Assembly (NCBI GenBank): GCA_028752905.1
Contig: JAQNBH010000017.1
Coordinates: 37,493,929 to 37,557,928 of the forward strand
Reading direction: 5' to 3'
From: Cladorhizidae sp. MBARI D1340-BT2
Taxonomy: Eukaryota > Porifera > Demospongiae > Poecilosclerida > Cladorhizidae
DNA: 64,000 nucleotides
Shown: piece after piece, positions 35,423 to 46,116 of the stretch
Numbering within the stretch: the stretch's first letter is position 1
Layout: each line of letters opens with the position of its first letter
Position numbers and translations under genes: made by a program
The notes under the pieces: generated by a model
What the model saw: the letters and a program-made list of their open reading frames with translations, nothing else
What the model was told of the DNA's origin: nothing
Database searches by the model: none

Positions 35423-35660
35423 CCCACATGCACAGGCACCATGGTGGCCTTCTCTGCCTTCAGACACAAGTCCAGGCTTTTCCCGCATGCACAGGCACCA
35501 TGGTGGCCTTCTCCGCCTTCAGACACAAGTCCAGGCTTTCCCCGCATGCATAGGCATCATGGTGGCCTTCTCCGCCTTGAGACACAAGTCCAGGCTTTCC
35601 CCATATGCACACGCACCATGGTGGCCTTCTCCGCCTTCAGACACAAGTCCAAGCTACAAA
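35423..35660 (+). repeat. 59-bp tandem repeat, four copies
   Basis: Near-identical units carry CAGGCACCATGGTGGCCTTC and AGACACAAGTCCAGGCTTTC; corresponding bases fall at 35433, 35492, 35551 and 35610. A 59-bp period shifts the reading frame in each copy, so the P- and W-rich open frames across it are unlikely to be functional. The block is far more GC-rich than its surroundings. Confidence 0.95.
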
Positions 35661-35724
35661 CATTAGTGTGCAACTGCAATAGCGGGAGGAGAGTATAACA
35701 ATGAATACTCTATAGCTTGTGGGA

Positions 35725-36246
35725 TTGCAATTCTCGTCATTATGCTGGTTTATGTCTGCTGATTTTATATATCATCCTTGTTCTTCTGTATGTGTACTGG
35801 AAGAAGAAAGTGACTGACCATCGTGCATGAGGTATATTCAAAGTATGTATTAATGTCAGTCGAGCAACTTGATGTTTTACCCTGCCCCTCCCCTGCTCCC
35901 AGAAATCTGTGCCATCTATGTAGAGGGAGACAGGTGGGCAAATGATTTTTGTCAATCCCTCGATGAGAAATGGGGATCTGTTTCTTATTTGTGAGCTTCA
36001 GATGACTTCTCGGTTCTTAACAAACTGAAGAGAACAGCGACGTGAAAATGCTCTTTGTGTATATGACTGTAGCAATGCAGCAAATATTTCACCATTTGAG
36101 AACCTGGTGTCCACTGTCGAAGCAAACACCTTGCACAAGATCACATTAGTAGAGCAAGCCGATCCCACTCCAGCATGTGCACAGGTTTTAGGAACTCTGC
36201 GAATGAGTGTTGAGCATGTACACTACGGAGAGTCCTCCAAAATATA
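35725..36246 (+). other. Possible exons of a membrane protein, fragmentary
   Basis: A frame near 35735-35830 encodes a hydrophobic run (LCLLILYIILVLLYVY) followed by WKKK and a stop, like a membrane helix with stop-transfer lysines. A separate open segment at about 36040-36246 (RRENALCVYDCSNAANISPF and onward) has coding-like composition and a stop at 36246. I cannot join the two by good splice sites and do not recognise a family. Confidence 0.25.
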
Positions 36247-36249
36247 AAA

Positions 36250-37500
36250 CCTGTTAATTTTCCATTGGCTCTCTGCACAGTTTAACATGTGGTTAGAAAA
36301 CTTGATTATATTAAACAAAAAACAGAGGATATAGGTGAGTGTATATATGAACTTCGGGTGCCACCTTGAGTGGGGCTGCATGAGTGGGCGGAGGAGACAA
36401 ACAAGCAGTGGCAATGTGTTTCTGTTGGTGTGCTAGTATTTTCAATGCAACTATTATCCTGCAGAAACTGCTGGGGTCAAAGGTAACAGGATAAAGGAAG
36501 TCTACTGTCCAGACTACCCTATTAGTAAACACATCATTAGTAAAATAACTTCCCCATAAAAAGTCCAATAAAAAATCCCATAAAAAGGTCTAACACTAGT
36601 CAATTCATTATTAATGATTTAATCCATCCTCATTGCCATATAAATGTGAGCTCTTTATTGTATATAATCCCAGAGTGGCAGAATTTGTCATGTTAGTATT
36701 AAAATATAGTGGGTACTGAGAGGTACCCACATACATTATCCTCAGCTACTTCCCACCATTTGTGAGAAATTATACCCAATTACTATTGGCTGAGCTGGGA
36801 GAGGAAGTGAGACGATTGACAAGCCCATGCCAGAGAAGATTCCCAGTTACTGCTACTAGACAAGTTTGGCCACTAGCCTGACAAATCTGTGACCAGTGGC
36901 CCAGTGAGACAGCTGGACTATATTGTCCTCCTCAGACTATCGAAGTTGTCATAGAAACTTTTATTATGACAATGTCTCTCTTGGCAAGTTGTATTATTAC
37001 CATGTAATCAATGACCCAACTACTTATGACTTTACCTATCAAGAATTATATTATTATGCAAATTCGATCAAGAATGAGGAAAACAAATCCACATACTTCC
37101 AATGTTATTCTTTGTGATGTAGATGATCATAATGTCAGGAGTGAACTTGACGCTGTCCAAGTCACCGGGAACTAACGTCATCTTCATTGTGACAATAAAG
37201 ATATTTGTAACTGTGTGTACTTGTAATGTATCTATATGTCCATAAAAGAAGGTCTTGTTTAAAGCTATAAATCACCTGAAACAGATTTCTGTGATGTCAA
37301 AAATAATGTTTAAGTTTATTATGTTCTGAAGTTTATGGACAATGTAAATATTGTTGCCATGGCAAACAGTTCATTAGTTATAAGGCCTTAATTAATTAAT
37401 CTTTGATGTAGCTATAAGTGAATTTGAGCTAGGGATTTGTAATTTGGTGTGTGGTTTAATGGTTTAGGGAACTAAAATACAGTTAACCAAAATTTTGGTT
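36250..37500. other. Stretch with no recognised gene
   Basis: Short Tyr-rich open frame at 36923-37117 and otherwise AT-rich sequence. No domain, repeat family or RNA gene that I can support. Confidence 0.4.
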
Positions 37501-37534
37501 GAAGGTTTTATTTTAAAAATATAATGAAAAATCT

Positions 37535-38045
37535 ATTGAGTGTTTAATGCACCTTCAGCAAATGCACAATGACCAGAACTCTCAAATATGAACACAATGT
37601 TGTGAGCTACAGGCAAATATTTTGCTTCTGCAATTTTAATTGAAAATTCAACTTGCTCCATGAATCGGTCACTATTCCAGTATCCTTGACCAAATGCTCC
37701 AAACTTAAAAACAACTCTTGCTGCCATAGGAATAACTGGGTGTGCTTCATCATGTTCCTGTGGGGTTAGACTAAGGACCACGACCAGCACCTTTGGGATG
37801 AATAGCCAACTTTCCCTCCTCTTCCCATTGCCATGACTGGCCTTCATTGGCATGAAAGCTTGATCATCATGGTAGAGTAACACCCGTACATCTGGGTTGC
37901 CACAATAGTTTCCTCAGTCACTCCACCTTCACACAAAGGAGGTGGCAAGTGAGTTAACTTAACTCCAAGATTTTAATTTTCCACAGATACATGCGACGAT
38001 ATTCTCTCACATCATCATGCTCATGACTGTCAAAGTATACGGCTT
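37535..38045 (-). pseudogene. DDE-type endonuclease (transposase) remnant
   Basis: The minus strand starts near 38045 with KKAVYFDSHEHDDVREYRR, passes a frame break, then LLYHDDQAFMP, RRESWLFIPKVLVVV, FGQGYWNSDRFMEQ and HNIVFIFESSGHCAFAEGAL, ending at 37535. These match in order a DDE-superfamily transposase found in many invertebrates and fungi. One usual aspartate in the F-D-x-S segment is replaced by E and the middle is broken by frameshifts, so it is not functional. No terminal repeats seen. Confidence 0.6.
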
Positions 38046-38060
38046 TCTTTTGAGATGTAG

Positions 38061-38360
38061 GTGAGAAACCAAGAAACCTCGACCAGACTCCAGAAGTTAA
38101 TGCTGTCTCCACCCATGCTCACAAGGGAACTCCAGGAATGGGAGGAAGATGATGAGGCATCCCGCTCTTCTGGAGCTCAGACCTCGAGCCTAGAAACTGA
38201 CCAGACCATCGACGGTGACCAGACTAAGGGGATGCTTCACATGATCACTTTACCCTCAATCTATGACTCTGACAAAATGCCTGACTTATCTAATGGTATG
38301 TTTTTCCCGCAAGACAGACAGTTCCGCCCCGATTATGGTAATAATAATAAGCACATCTAG
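38061..38360 (+). other. Unrecognised 99-codon open frame
   Basis: An acidic, Ser/Thr-rich frame of 99 codons lies antisense to the upstream side of the 37.5-38.0 kb transposase remnant. There is no domain, signal or membrane segment. It could be chance or part of the transposon's flank. Confidence 0.2.
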
Positions 38361-38878
38361 CTCTATATTTGTATAAGCTAAGTATACAATACTGGTTCCT
38401 ATAGCTACACAAAAGTTGATGTGCAAGTATTTTTACACTAGTACATAGGCTGATGGCAGGCACACCATTATGCTGTACTAGTCTCAAAAGCTAAAGCCCG
38501 CACTTGGTATGCTCTTCAGGTGAATTTATGGTGTATACTAATTTATTATATATCATTCTGGAGCTCATTTAATACTCGATACACTCAGTAAACTTGGTTA
38601 TGATAACATTTACTTGTAGTAATACATTGATATTTCATACCCATATTCTGTTTTGACTGTTGACCAGCTTCTGTTGTTGTTTGTGGCTAATTTGTTTTCA
38701 GTGCACACTTTAATGGTTACTCTAGTATATCAAAAAAGGCAACCGACAATTATTACTCTCTGTCTAGCCACTTCCCTGGCCCTATCCTTGGGGAAGTCCT
38801 ATTAATAGTGCTGACTGTATAGTATAAGATGATGTAATGCCAAATTATGTCATAGAGAAGCACCAGTGATTCCGAGGT

Positions 38879-38981
38879 GGTGTGTGTTTGCACACGCATG
38901 TGGTGTGTGTGCATGTGCCTGTAGTGTCTGTTTGTTTGTGTGTGCATGTGCGTGCGCCATGTGTGTGTGTGTGTGTGTGTG
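38879..38981 (+). repeat. GT microsatellite
   Basis: Impure, then pure (GT)n immediately against the 38982-38985 end of the LTR element. The other side of that element (41772 onward) also begins with GT repeats, so the element probably inserted within this microsatellite. Confidence 0.9.
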
Positions 38982-38984
38982 TGT

Positions 38985-39378
38985 GTCGGGGTCGGGACTG
39001 GATTTGGTCTCCGATCCACCAGTTAATAAGCTGCCACCAGAGGTATCCTCAAGACAATGTAGGGGTTAGTCTACCCAAGACTCGGTTAGAGATTCAACAA
39101 CTTATCTTATGTCAAGAAAATAGGATATCTGCATCACTACTCAGGGGGTGGCTTTAAATAGTCTGTCCCCCTTTGGTTCTACCTTTACCATATCACATGT
39201 GATGCTGTAATATATGACCAATTGGATCAGTCCACCTAAGCTTACAGTAAGGATTATGATGGTGTTGTTATGAATAAAGGGAACAGGTGAATATGTACTG
39301 AAACACGCACGTGGTTTATACAGTATGTGTAAATTCTCTTTGTCTTGGCTCTTCTCTGTCTCTCTCTCTAGGTCTCTC
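38985..39378 (-). repeat. 3' LTR of the 39-41.8 kb gypsy element
   Basis: Matches 41518-41740 base for base over most of its length, with an extra 165 bp (about 39166-39331) that the other LTR lacks. On the minus strand it ends in CCCCGACA. The inner start is uncertain because the RNase H fragment runs directly into it. Confidence 0.75.
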
Positions 39379-39379
39379 A

Positions 39380-39883
39380 ATCCCCCTCGCGAGATTGTAG
39401 TGGTCCTCCACAGCCACCCAGTCTTGTCTAGATAGGGCATCCACATTAGTGTTCTTACTCCCAGGCCAGTACCGTATCTCGAAGTCATAGTGTTGTAGAC
39501 CATCTAGTGAGGCGGGGATTCAGGTGTTTGGCTGTGTGTAGGAATGTGAGAGCTCTGTGGTCCTCAGTCAACTCTGCTCCTAGCTTCTGGGTCACTTCCT
39601 TTTCATCTCCAAGCTCCTCCTCCTCTTGGGCCACAGTCACCCATAAAACTGCGGCCTCTGGAGCGATCCAGGACTTAATCCTGTTGATGTGAACAACCTG
39701 TTTTCTGTTCCCTCTGGATGGCAGAGCTACTTCTAGAGTGACATCTGAGATGCGTCTGGTGACTACGTATGGACCGTCCCAGACATCCTCAAGCTTCCCA
39801 CGGAGGTCCAGTACTCTGATCAGCACCATGTCTCCTTCCTTGAATGTGCATACCTTGGCTTTCACGTCATAGTGTCTCTTCAT
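39380..39883 (-). pseudogene. Integrase C-terminus joined to an RNase H end (gypsy pol fragment)
   Basis: The frame from 39883 encodes GDMVLIRVLDLRGKLEDVWD, then GPYVV and VHINRIKSW, the C-terminal module of Ty3/gypsy integrases. Without a stop it continues into EDHRALTFLHTAKHLNPRLT and RW, a segment that normally ends RNase H. After a frameshift near 39490 comes FEIRYWPGSKN and VDALSRQ. The normal order is RNase H before integrase, so pol has been rearranged or partly duplicated. Confidence 0.7.
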
Positions 39884-39951
39884 GTGAGCTTTTGTCGTGG
39901 TCGGGACTGGTAGTGGTAAAAGGTCACCTGGCCCATCAGGGATACTCTGTA

Positions 39952-40932
39952 CTACCTTCGGTACAGGGTCATTAGAGAATAGATCATAGTCAAATTAAAA
40001 ATGTTACTCAAGGGGGTTGGGTCTGCACCTGACATAAGGTCAGATCTCTCATCTTGCTTGTCCCTTTCCTTCTTTTGTTTATTCTCTGCTCTTGTCAACA
40101 AAATCTGGCAGGAATGTTCTTCCTGCTGCTTTTTATGGAGCTTGGCAATATAGTGGAATAAATAGAGGTCAGCACCTAACAGTACTCTATCAGGACCTCC
40201 TTCCAAAACTACTACCAATCGTTTCACCTGATACTGCCCTACAGTAATCCAAACCCGAGCTAGGGGCCTAGAGATAACTCTCTGATCTGCCACTACCAGG
40301 AGCTTATAGTCACCGGTATACTCATGTGGGAGTACGATATCCTCTCTCACAAGAGTGATCTCTGCCCCAGTATCGTACTTCATGACACAAGGCTCATCTC
40401 TCACTTTCCCTCTAATGTACACATTGGACCTACCCTCTTTACTTAGGATTAACGCCACATTAGCTGGACAGTCCGGTTTCTTGTGGCCCTTCTTCCCACA
40501 GCTGTAGCATGTTGGGACCAAGGGAGCCTTGCGTGGTGATGGTGGTGTTACTCCTGAAGGTGGGGGTCTGTCGTGGTGTTCAGTTCGCTGCTCGCCTTTC
40601 CTGTCAGATTTCCCCCCGTAGTTCTGTTTCTGCCAGCTCTGGCTAGGTCTGGTGTAGTTCGAGCGTTCGCGTTTTACCGCATTCCGCTCATCGAGAATGT
40701 TGGCCGCATCCAATATTGAGATTGGTTTCCGGAGACATGCATCCTCTGGGTGAAATAGAGAAAGAAATTTAGACATTGAAATCATATTCTTTACCTCTTG
40801 CACCGTGGTGCAATCATCTGTCATACGGTCTACCATAGTTTCCACCAGGCGTGCCGTCTGCTGCCAAGTATTAGTGTACTCTTTTTGGAGAGTCCAGAAT
40901 TCTCTCTGGCATCTCTCTATAGACATCCCCAT
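39952..40932 (-). pseudogene. Gypsy gag C-terminus, zinc knuckle and protease
   Basis: A 326-codon open frame. The first part is capsid-like (REFWTLQKEYTNTWQ), a basic linker follows, then one CCHC knuckle CYSCGKKGHKKPDC, then an aspartic protease region with the catalytic triad as DTGAE near 40375 and the flap/ILGAD-like end as VLLGADLYLF. It runs into unrelated sequence where RT should begin. The preceding gag frame (40982-41407) is separated by a short break. Confidence 0.75.
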
Positions 40933-40981
40933 CGCTTTGAGGAGTTCTTCTTTGAGGGAGGAGTATGCTCGTCGGGATACA

Positions 40982-41407
40982 TTATGGGTATAAGCATCCA
41001 GCCAACAGGGGTATTAACCTACTGGGCCACTGCTCTACACTAATTCCAGCATCCTGCATTACATGCTCAAACCTGCTCAGGTATGCCGTAGGATGCTCCA
41101 TGTCTGTCCAGGGAGTGATCCTGTCAGCAAGTCTACTCCGCTTTGATATCTCTTGTCTCCTATCCTCCCACTCCATTTGTTTTTCAAATCGTTCATCCTC
41201 CCATTTTTGTCGCTCCCACTCTAGTTTCCTTCTCTCCTTTTCGAATTCGACCATTAGTTCCTGCTGTTTCTGCTCCTTAGACTCCTGTAGTTGGATCGGT
41301 CTTTCTTCTGTCTGCAAACTCCTGTTGGTTGTTTCCGTCAGGGAGAGAACCAGCTGGGTTAGGAGGTCCGTTATTTGGGACTGTCGGGTTTGGGAAGGTT
41401 GAGTCAT
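40982..41407 (-). pseudogene. Gypsy gag N-terminus
   Basis: 141 codons with ATG at 41407, 110 bp inside the 5' LTR. A long charged coiled coil (Glu/Lys/Arg/Gln-rich, about residues 45-95) is followed by a capsid start (AYLSRFEHVMQDAG). The frame ends just before 40932, where the capsid continues in another frame. Confidence 0.7.
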
Positions 41408-41517
41408 CCTCTTGTCTGATGGTTAGCTCAGAAGGAGGAATAACTGTAACCAATGAAGTAGTTCAGTAGCTATGCAATAATACGATGGCTAGAAGATGTA
41501 GTTTACCGCTGCCACCA

Positions 41518-41771
41518 TGTGTCGGGGTCGGGACTGGATTTGGTCTCCGATCCACCAGGCTGCCACCAGAGATATCCTCAAGACAAGGTAGGGGTTAGTC
41601 TACCCAAGACTCGGTTAGAGATTCAACAACTTATCTTATGTCAAGAAAATAGGATATCTGCATCACTACTCAGGGGGTGGCTTTAAATTCTCTTTGTCTT
41701 GGCTCTTCTCTGTCTCTCTCTCTAGGTCTCTCTCTCTAGGTATCTCATGTCGGTCCAGTGGGTCCTGACAG
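41518..41771 (-). repeat. 5' LTR of the 39-41.8 kb gypsy element
   Basis: About 250 bp, homologous to 38985-39378 but lacking an internal 165 bp. On the minus strand it starts TGTCAGGACCCACTGG and ends CCCCGACA just before the primer-site sequence. Confidence 0.75.
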
Positions 41772-42377
41772 TGTGTGTGTGTGTGAGTGAGTGAGAGTGG
41801 TATGTGCCATGTATGGAGTGACCCATTAGGGGCTGCATGGTGATATCACCACGATGAGCAAAATGTGACATATCTTTGAACCAATACACAAGAAATGCCT
41901 CCACCACCAAGTGGTGTGTTTTAAAAAGATTTTATGCACTTGCATTGAGAAGGAATTGCAAGTTGCTGGAAGAAGTTCTGACTGAACTGTGCACTTACTT
42001 TCACTATTGCTGGCCTTAATGGGCACAGTCGTATCTGCAGTATGGGTGGGTCTGTAATATACATGTATCTATATACATACACACACATGTGTATATGGTA
42101 ATAATAATGCGCATATATATTTATTTGTATGAGCCAAGTATGCAATACTTGTTGCTATGGCTGCACGACAGTTGATGTGCAAGAATTTTTGTGTCTGTAT
42201 ATATATACAATGCATGTTTTGTTTAGTCTAGCTGTAAGCTTTGGTTTTCATATTTTAACAGGTATACATGTAGGTTTAAGTTGGAGGTTGCACTGTGGGT
42301 GAGTGTGGTTAGTGTTGGAGGCCCTTTGTGTGCACTGCAGCACCAGGCCTTGTTTGGCATGTTTGTGGTTGATACAA
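41772..42377. other. Intergenic stretch between two LTR elements
   Basis: GT/GA simple repeat, then AT-rich DNA with a CATATACACAC-type microsatellite near 42065. No gene recognised. Confidence 0.4.
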
Positions 42378-42556
42378 TGTTATGATAACTTTGTCAAATG
42401 CTTTTCATTTCCCATTTTCCCCTCCCTCCCTTTTTCTGCACGTGGTCATTTTAGTTACCTTACCTTACCTGATTGTGATTGTCATCCTTGTTTGCTGTGT
42501 TGGAGTTTTAAGATGATAAGAGCCTGAAGGCAATTCCTTTTCCTGATATAATCACA
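42378..42556 (+). repeat. 5' LTR of the 42.4-46.3 kb gypsy element
   Basis: About 179 bp, begins TGTTATGATAAC and ends ATATAATCACA. Homologous to 46117-46300, with an 8-nt difference after AGCC and few other changes. Contains GTTTTAAGATGATAAGA at 42505-42521, the complement of the sequence just inside the element. Confidence 0.85.
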
Positions 42557-42557
42557 A

Positions 42558-42574
42558 TCTTATCATCTTAAAAC
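42558..42574 (+). promoter_or_regulatory. Candidate self-primer binding site
   Basis: TCTTATCATCTTAAAAC begins two bases after the LTR end and is the exact reverse complement of 42505-42521 in the LTR. There is no TGG-type tRNA primer site at this position. In Tf1 and sushi-group elements the RNA 5' end folds onto the primer site and is cleaved to prime minus-strand synthesis; this arrangement would suit that if transcription starts near 42505. Confidence 0.6.
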
Positions 42575-43242
42575 TAATAGATCAACTCCTACAACCGGAG
42601 AAGCTAGATACAGATCCGAGCTCGAGTTCTGCTAGCAAGGACTGGCTTCACTGGCTTTGCACCTTTGAGAACTTTCTTTCCGTCCTGCCTAGGGAGGGAC
42701 TTAACAAGCTATTTGTATTAACGAACTATGTTAGTCCACTGATCTTTGAATACATCGAACATTGCACAAACTACGACGAGGCCATCGGCTTACTGAAGGC
42801 CCAGTATGTAAAGCCTGCCAATGAGGTGTTTTCCCGACATCTATTGGCCACCCGACGACAGAAAAGTGGAGTGAAGCTCGATGAGTTTCTTAAGTTGCTC
42901 AAGTCGTTGTCTAAGGACTGTAACTTCCAGAATGTTACTGAGACTATGTACATAGATGAGGCTGTACGTGATGCCTTCATAACTGGACTGCAGTCCAATG
43001 TCATTCACCAGAGACTGCTTGAGAATAATACACTGGACCTGAATACGATGTTCATGCAGGCTCGGTCCCTAGATATGCTGCCCAGAAGAGCTCTGAATCC
43101 TACAGTTCACCAAGCTTCCTTGGCCCAACAACTACCACGACCTTATCCCACGCCCACACTGAGGAATCCTTGGACAGTACCCTTGCGGTCACTACTGGTG
43201 CTAAGTATTACATCTGCGGTTACAACAAGCACCCTCGCCTGA
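42575..43242 (+). pseudogene. Gypsy gag (capsid)
   Basis: The frame is open from just after the primer site to 43242. It has a capsid-like helical pattern: WLHWLCTFENFLSVLPREGL, YDEAIGLLKAQYVKPANEVF, FLKLLKSLSKDCNF and FITGLQSNVIHQRLLE. No ATG is near the beginning; the first good one is at 42826, so the start is unclear. The zinc knuckles continue in another frame. Confidence 0.75.
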
Positions 43243-43803
43243 AATGCCCGGCTAAGGATGCAACATGCAACAAGTGTCAGAAAAAGGGGCACTTTGCCAA
43301 AGTCTGCAGGTCTAAACCCTGCCCGTAGCCAGTCTGAAAACAGTAGTGCTGCAGCTATGTACCCTACACTAGCGGTGATCGATTCTAATAGACCGTCATC
43401 CCTGCTCAAGTCCAGCTCTGAGGTCACTATCAATGGTGTAAGTACTAGGGCACTAATAGACTCCTGCAGCACAGAGAGTTTCATTCATCCCCACCTTGTA
43501 GATTCTCTTAGCCTCCAAAAACATTCTGAACATAGGGACATTTCCATGGCCCAATCTTTGCTGTCTGCAAAGACTCTTGGATACTTCACTCTTAGTTTAG
43601 AGCTTGGAGGTAAGAAGTACTCAGGTCTTCACGTGTCAATCCTCCAAGGCTTGTGTGCTGATATAATACTTGGACTTGATTTTCAGAAACAGCACCAGAG
43701 TATCACCTTCCATCATGGTGGGCCTCAGTTACCTCTTGTGGTTTGTGGACTCAGCACGTTGAAGGTTGAAACCTCCGGATCTCTTTGCCAATCTGACTGC
43801 TGA
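43200..43803 (+). pseudogene. Gypsy nucleocapsid knuckles and protease
   Basis: Two knuckles at about 43210-43320: a partial ICGYNKHPRLKC and a complete CNKCQKKGHFAKVC. The frame from 43258 then holds a retropepsin-like domain: INGVSTRALIDSCSTESFI with the catalytic D-S in a D-S-C context where D-S/T-G is usual, then ADIILGLDF near the end. The changed glycine may have disabled it. Confidence 0.7.
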
Positions 43804-44335
43804 CTGTCATCCTATCACCACAAAATGACGGAGTTACAACTACGATGACAGAAAGTTCATTGACACAGAAGTTCAACGCCTACTCTAGGAAGGAATCATA
43901 GAGCCCAGTACCTCACCATGGCAAGCCCAAGTTATGGTGACCCACAATGAAAGCCACAAGAAGCATCTGGTCATTGATTATTCACAGACGATAAATTGTT
44001 TCACTCTCCTGGATGCATACCCCCTAATTGATTATACTGTCAATACTATTGCACAGTACCGGGTCTTCAACACCATCGATTTACGCAGTGCCTACCACCA
44101 AGTCCTCATCAAAGACACTGACAAACCATATACTGCATTCCAGGCTGGTAAGGCATTGTACCAATTTACACGAGTACCATTTGGAGTGACTAACGGAGTG
44201 GCATGTTTTCAAAGAGCAATGGATACCATAATAGCTGAAGAACAGCTGCAGCGACTTTTCCTTACCTTGACAACATTACAATATGTGGGAAAGATCAGAA
44301 AGAGCATGATATAAATCTCGAGCATTTTTTGGAAG
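43800..44335 (+). pseudogene. Gypsy reverse transcriptase, fingers and palm
   Basis: The main frame (43934-44314) carries VFNTIDLRSAYHQVLIKDTD, AFQAGKALYQFTRVPFGVTN and GVACFQRAMD, the canonical RT blocks. In another frame near 44260 the catalytic box reads YLDN where YLDD or YVDD is expected, so a catalytic aspartate is replaced. The frame shifts again before the thumb. Confidence 0.8.
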
Positions 44336-44339
44336 CAGC

Positions 44340-45050
44340 TTCTTGACGCCAGATTACCTATAATGAAGATAAGTGTGTGTTTTCCACTCGAAAACTGGCA
44401 ATTCTTGGCTCAGTCATTGAAGAAGGGGAGATGGCCAGATCCTGATCATCTACGCCCTCTGCAACAACTCCCTGTTCCTAATGATATGAAAAGTCTCCGT
44501 CGAATCCTTGGATTCTTTTCTTACTATTCACAATGGATTCAATGTTACTCTGAGAAGATAAGACCCCTCTCAACACCTCTAGTTTCCCAATTTCTAAAGA
44601 GGCCAGAACTGCTTTTGAAACCCTAAAAAGGGACATTGAGCAGTCAGTGGTGTGTGCCATGATAAAAGCATACCATTCGAAGTTGAGACTGATGCATCGG
44701 AGTTTGCCATTGCTGCTACCCTCAACCAAAATGGACGTCCGGTAACGTTCTTCTCCCGCACATTACAGGGTTCTGAGGTTAGGCATGCATCAATTGAGAA
44801 AGAATCCCAAGCTATCATCGAAACAGTTCGCCACTGGAAGCACTACCATACAGGAAGGCATTTCTCCATAAAGACAGATCAATGTTCCATCGCATACATG
44901 TTCGACAACAAGCTGAGGGGAAAAATTAAAGATGACAAGATTATGCGTTGATGGAGCTATCTTATTACAGCTTTGATATTATGTACCATCCAGGAGTTGA
45001 AAATATTCCTCCTGATACATTTTCTCGAGCATCATGTGCTGTTGTCTCTA
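44340..45050 (+). pseudogene. Gypsy RT connection and RNase H
   Basis: Segments in several frames: MKSLRRILGFFSYYSQWIQ (connection), then FEVETDASEFAIAATLNQNG, VTFFSRTLQGSE, EKESQAIIETVRHWKHY and FSIKTDQCSIAYMF, the RNase H order with D, E and D positions present. The following SYYSFDIMYHPGVEN and DTFSRASC close the domain. Frameshifts at about 44626 and 44950. Confidence 0.75.
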
Positions 45051-45870
45051 GCGGTACAGATCTAGTGGAACTTCATAACTCACTTTGTCACCCTGGAGTA
45101 ACTCGTATGTTCCACTTTGTGAGAACTCGGAATTTACCATATTCAGTTGAAGAAGTGAGACAGATGACCAAAGCTTGTAGGGTGTGTACCAAACATAAAC
45201 CTCAGTTTCACAAACCTGTACAAGCAAGCGCATCTGATAAAGGCTACTCGGCCATTTGAGAGACTGAACCTAGATTTCAAAGATCCATTCAAGTCAAATA
45301 ATCGGAACACCTTCTTTCTCAATATAATTGATGAGTACAGCCGGTTCCCTTTTGTCTTCCCATGCAAGGATATCAGCGCCCAAACTGTTATACAATGCCT
45401 GTGCCAGCTGTTTTCTATTTTTGGGATGCCAGCATACATCCACTCGGGCTCCTCCTTCATGAGTGCGGAGTTGCATCATTTTCTCTTAAACAGAGGGATC
45501 GTTGCTAGTCACACTACTGCTTACAACCCAGCTTGCAATGAACAAGTGGAAAGATACAATGGGACAGTTTGGAAGGCTGTAACCATGGCACTCAAGACAC
45601 GCAGCCTCCCAATGGCATGTTGGCAAGATGTGCTCCCAGATGCACTGCACCCATTGTGTTCTCTGCTGTGCACATCCACCAACTGCAGTCCCCATGAGAG
45701 GCTCTTCAATTTTGAGAGACGCTCTTCACGGGCGAATCGATACCCTCCTGGCTCCTGAATCCTGGTCCAGTATGACATGTCCGTACCAGAAAGGATGAAC
45801 CCCTAGTGGATGAAGTTGAACTCCTGCAGGCCAACCCTCAATATGCACACATTCGGCATGCTGATGGACG
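45050..45870 (+). pseudogene. Gypsy integrase
   Basis: An HHCC-type zinc region (LHNSLCHPGVTRMFHFVRTR, later CRVCTKHKP) is followed by the catalytic core: LNLDFKDPF with the first D, NIIDEYSRFPFVFPC, then AYIHSGSSFMSAEL, where the usual second aspartate with its neighbour is missing, and NPACNEQVERYNGTVWKA with the final E. The C-terminal part continues across frame changes to about 45870. Loss of the second aspartate would abolish strand transfer. Confidence 0.75.
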
Positions 45871-46116
45871 AGACTACCGTATCGATCCGACACCTGGCTC
45901 CAACTGGGGATGTTATACTGAGTAATGACCTTCTGCCTGAGCCTGGTGCACCTGTGAACAGTGAAGTGGTGGGATGTAATTCTGATGCGATCCAAAGAGG
46001 TGCTCCCGAAGCCCCTGTTCCTGCTACTGAGAACGACCTGCTACTCAGATGTTCGGAGCGCAACAGGCGTGCTCCTGATAGACTCAACCTATGAACATCT
46101 GAAAGAATGGGATGAA

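Larger units (their letters stand above)
38985..41771 (-). mobile_element. Ty3/gypsy retrotransposon with internal deletion and rearranged pol
   Basis: Two LTRs flank gag, zinc knuckle, protease and scrambled pol fragments. A candidate tRNA primer site, TGGTGGCAGCGG, lies next to the 5' LTR (41517 downward). The outer LTR ends TGTCAGGACC and CCCCGACA form the expected TG...CA pair, and GTGTG follows on both outer sides, though inside a GT repeat that is weak evidence of target duplication. The reverse transcriptase and most of integrase are missing. It could move only with help from an intact relative. Confidence 0.75.

Noticed and set aside
38882..39157. Val/Cys-rich open frames over the GT repeat
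   Set aside because: Artefact of the (GT)n microsatellite running into an LTR.
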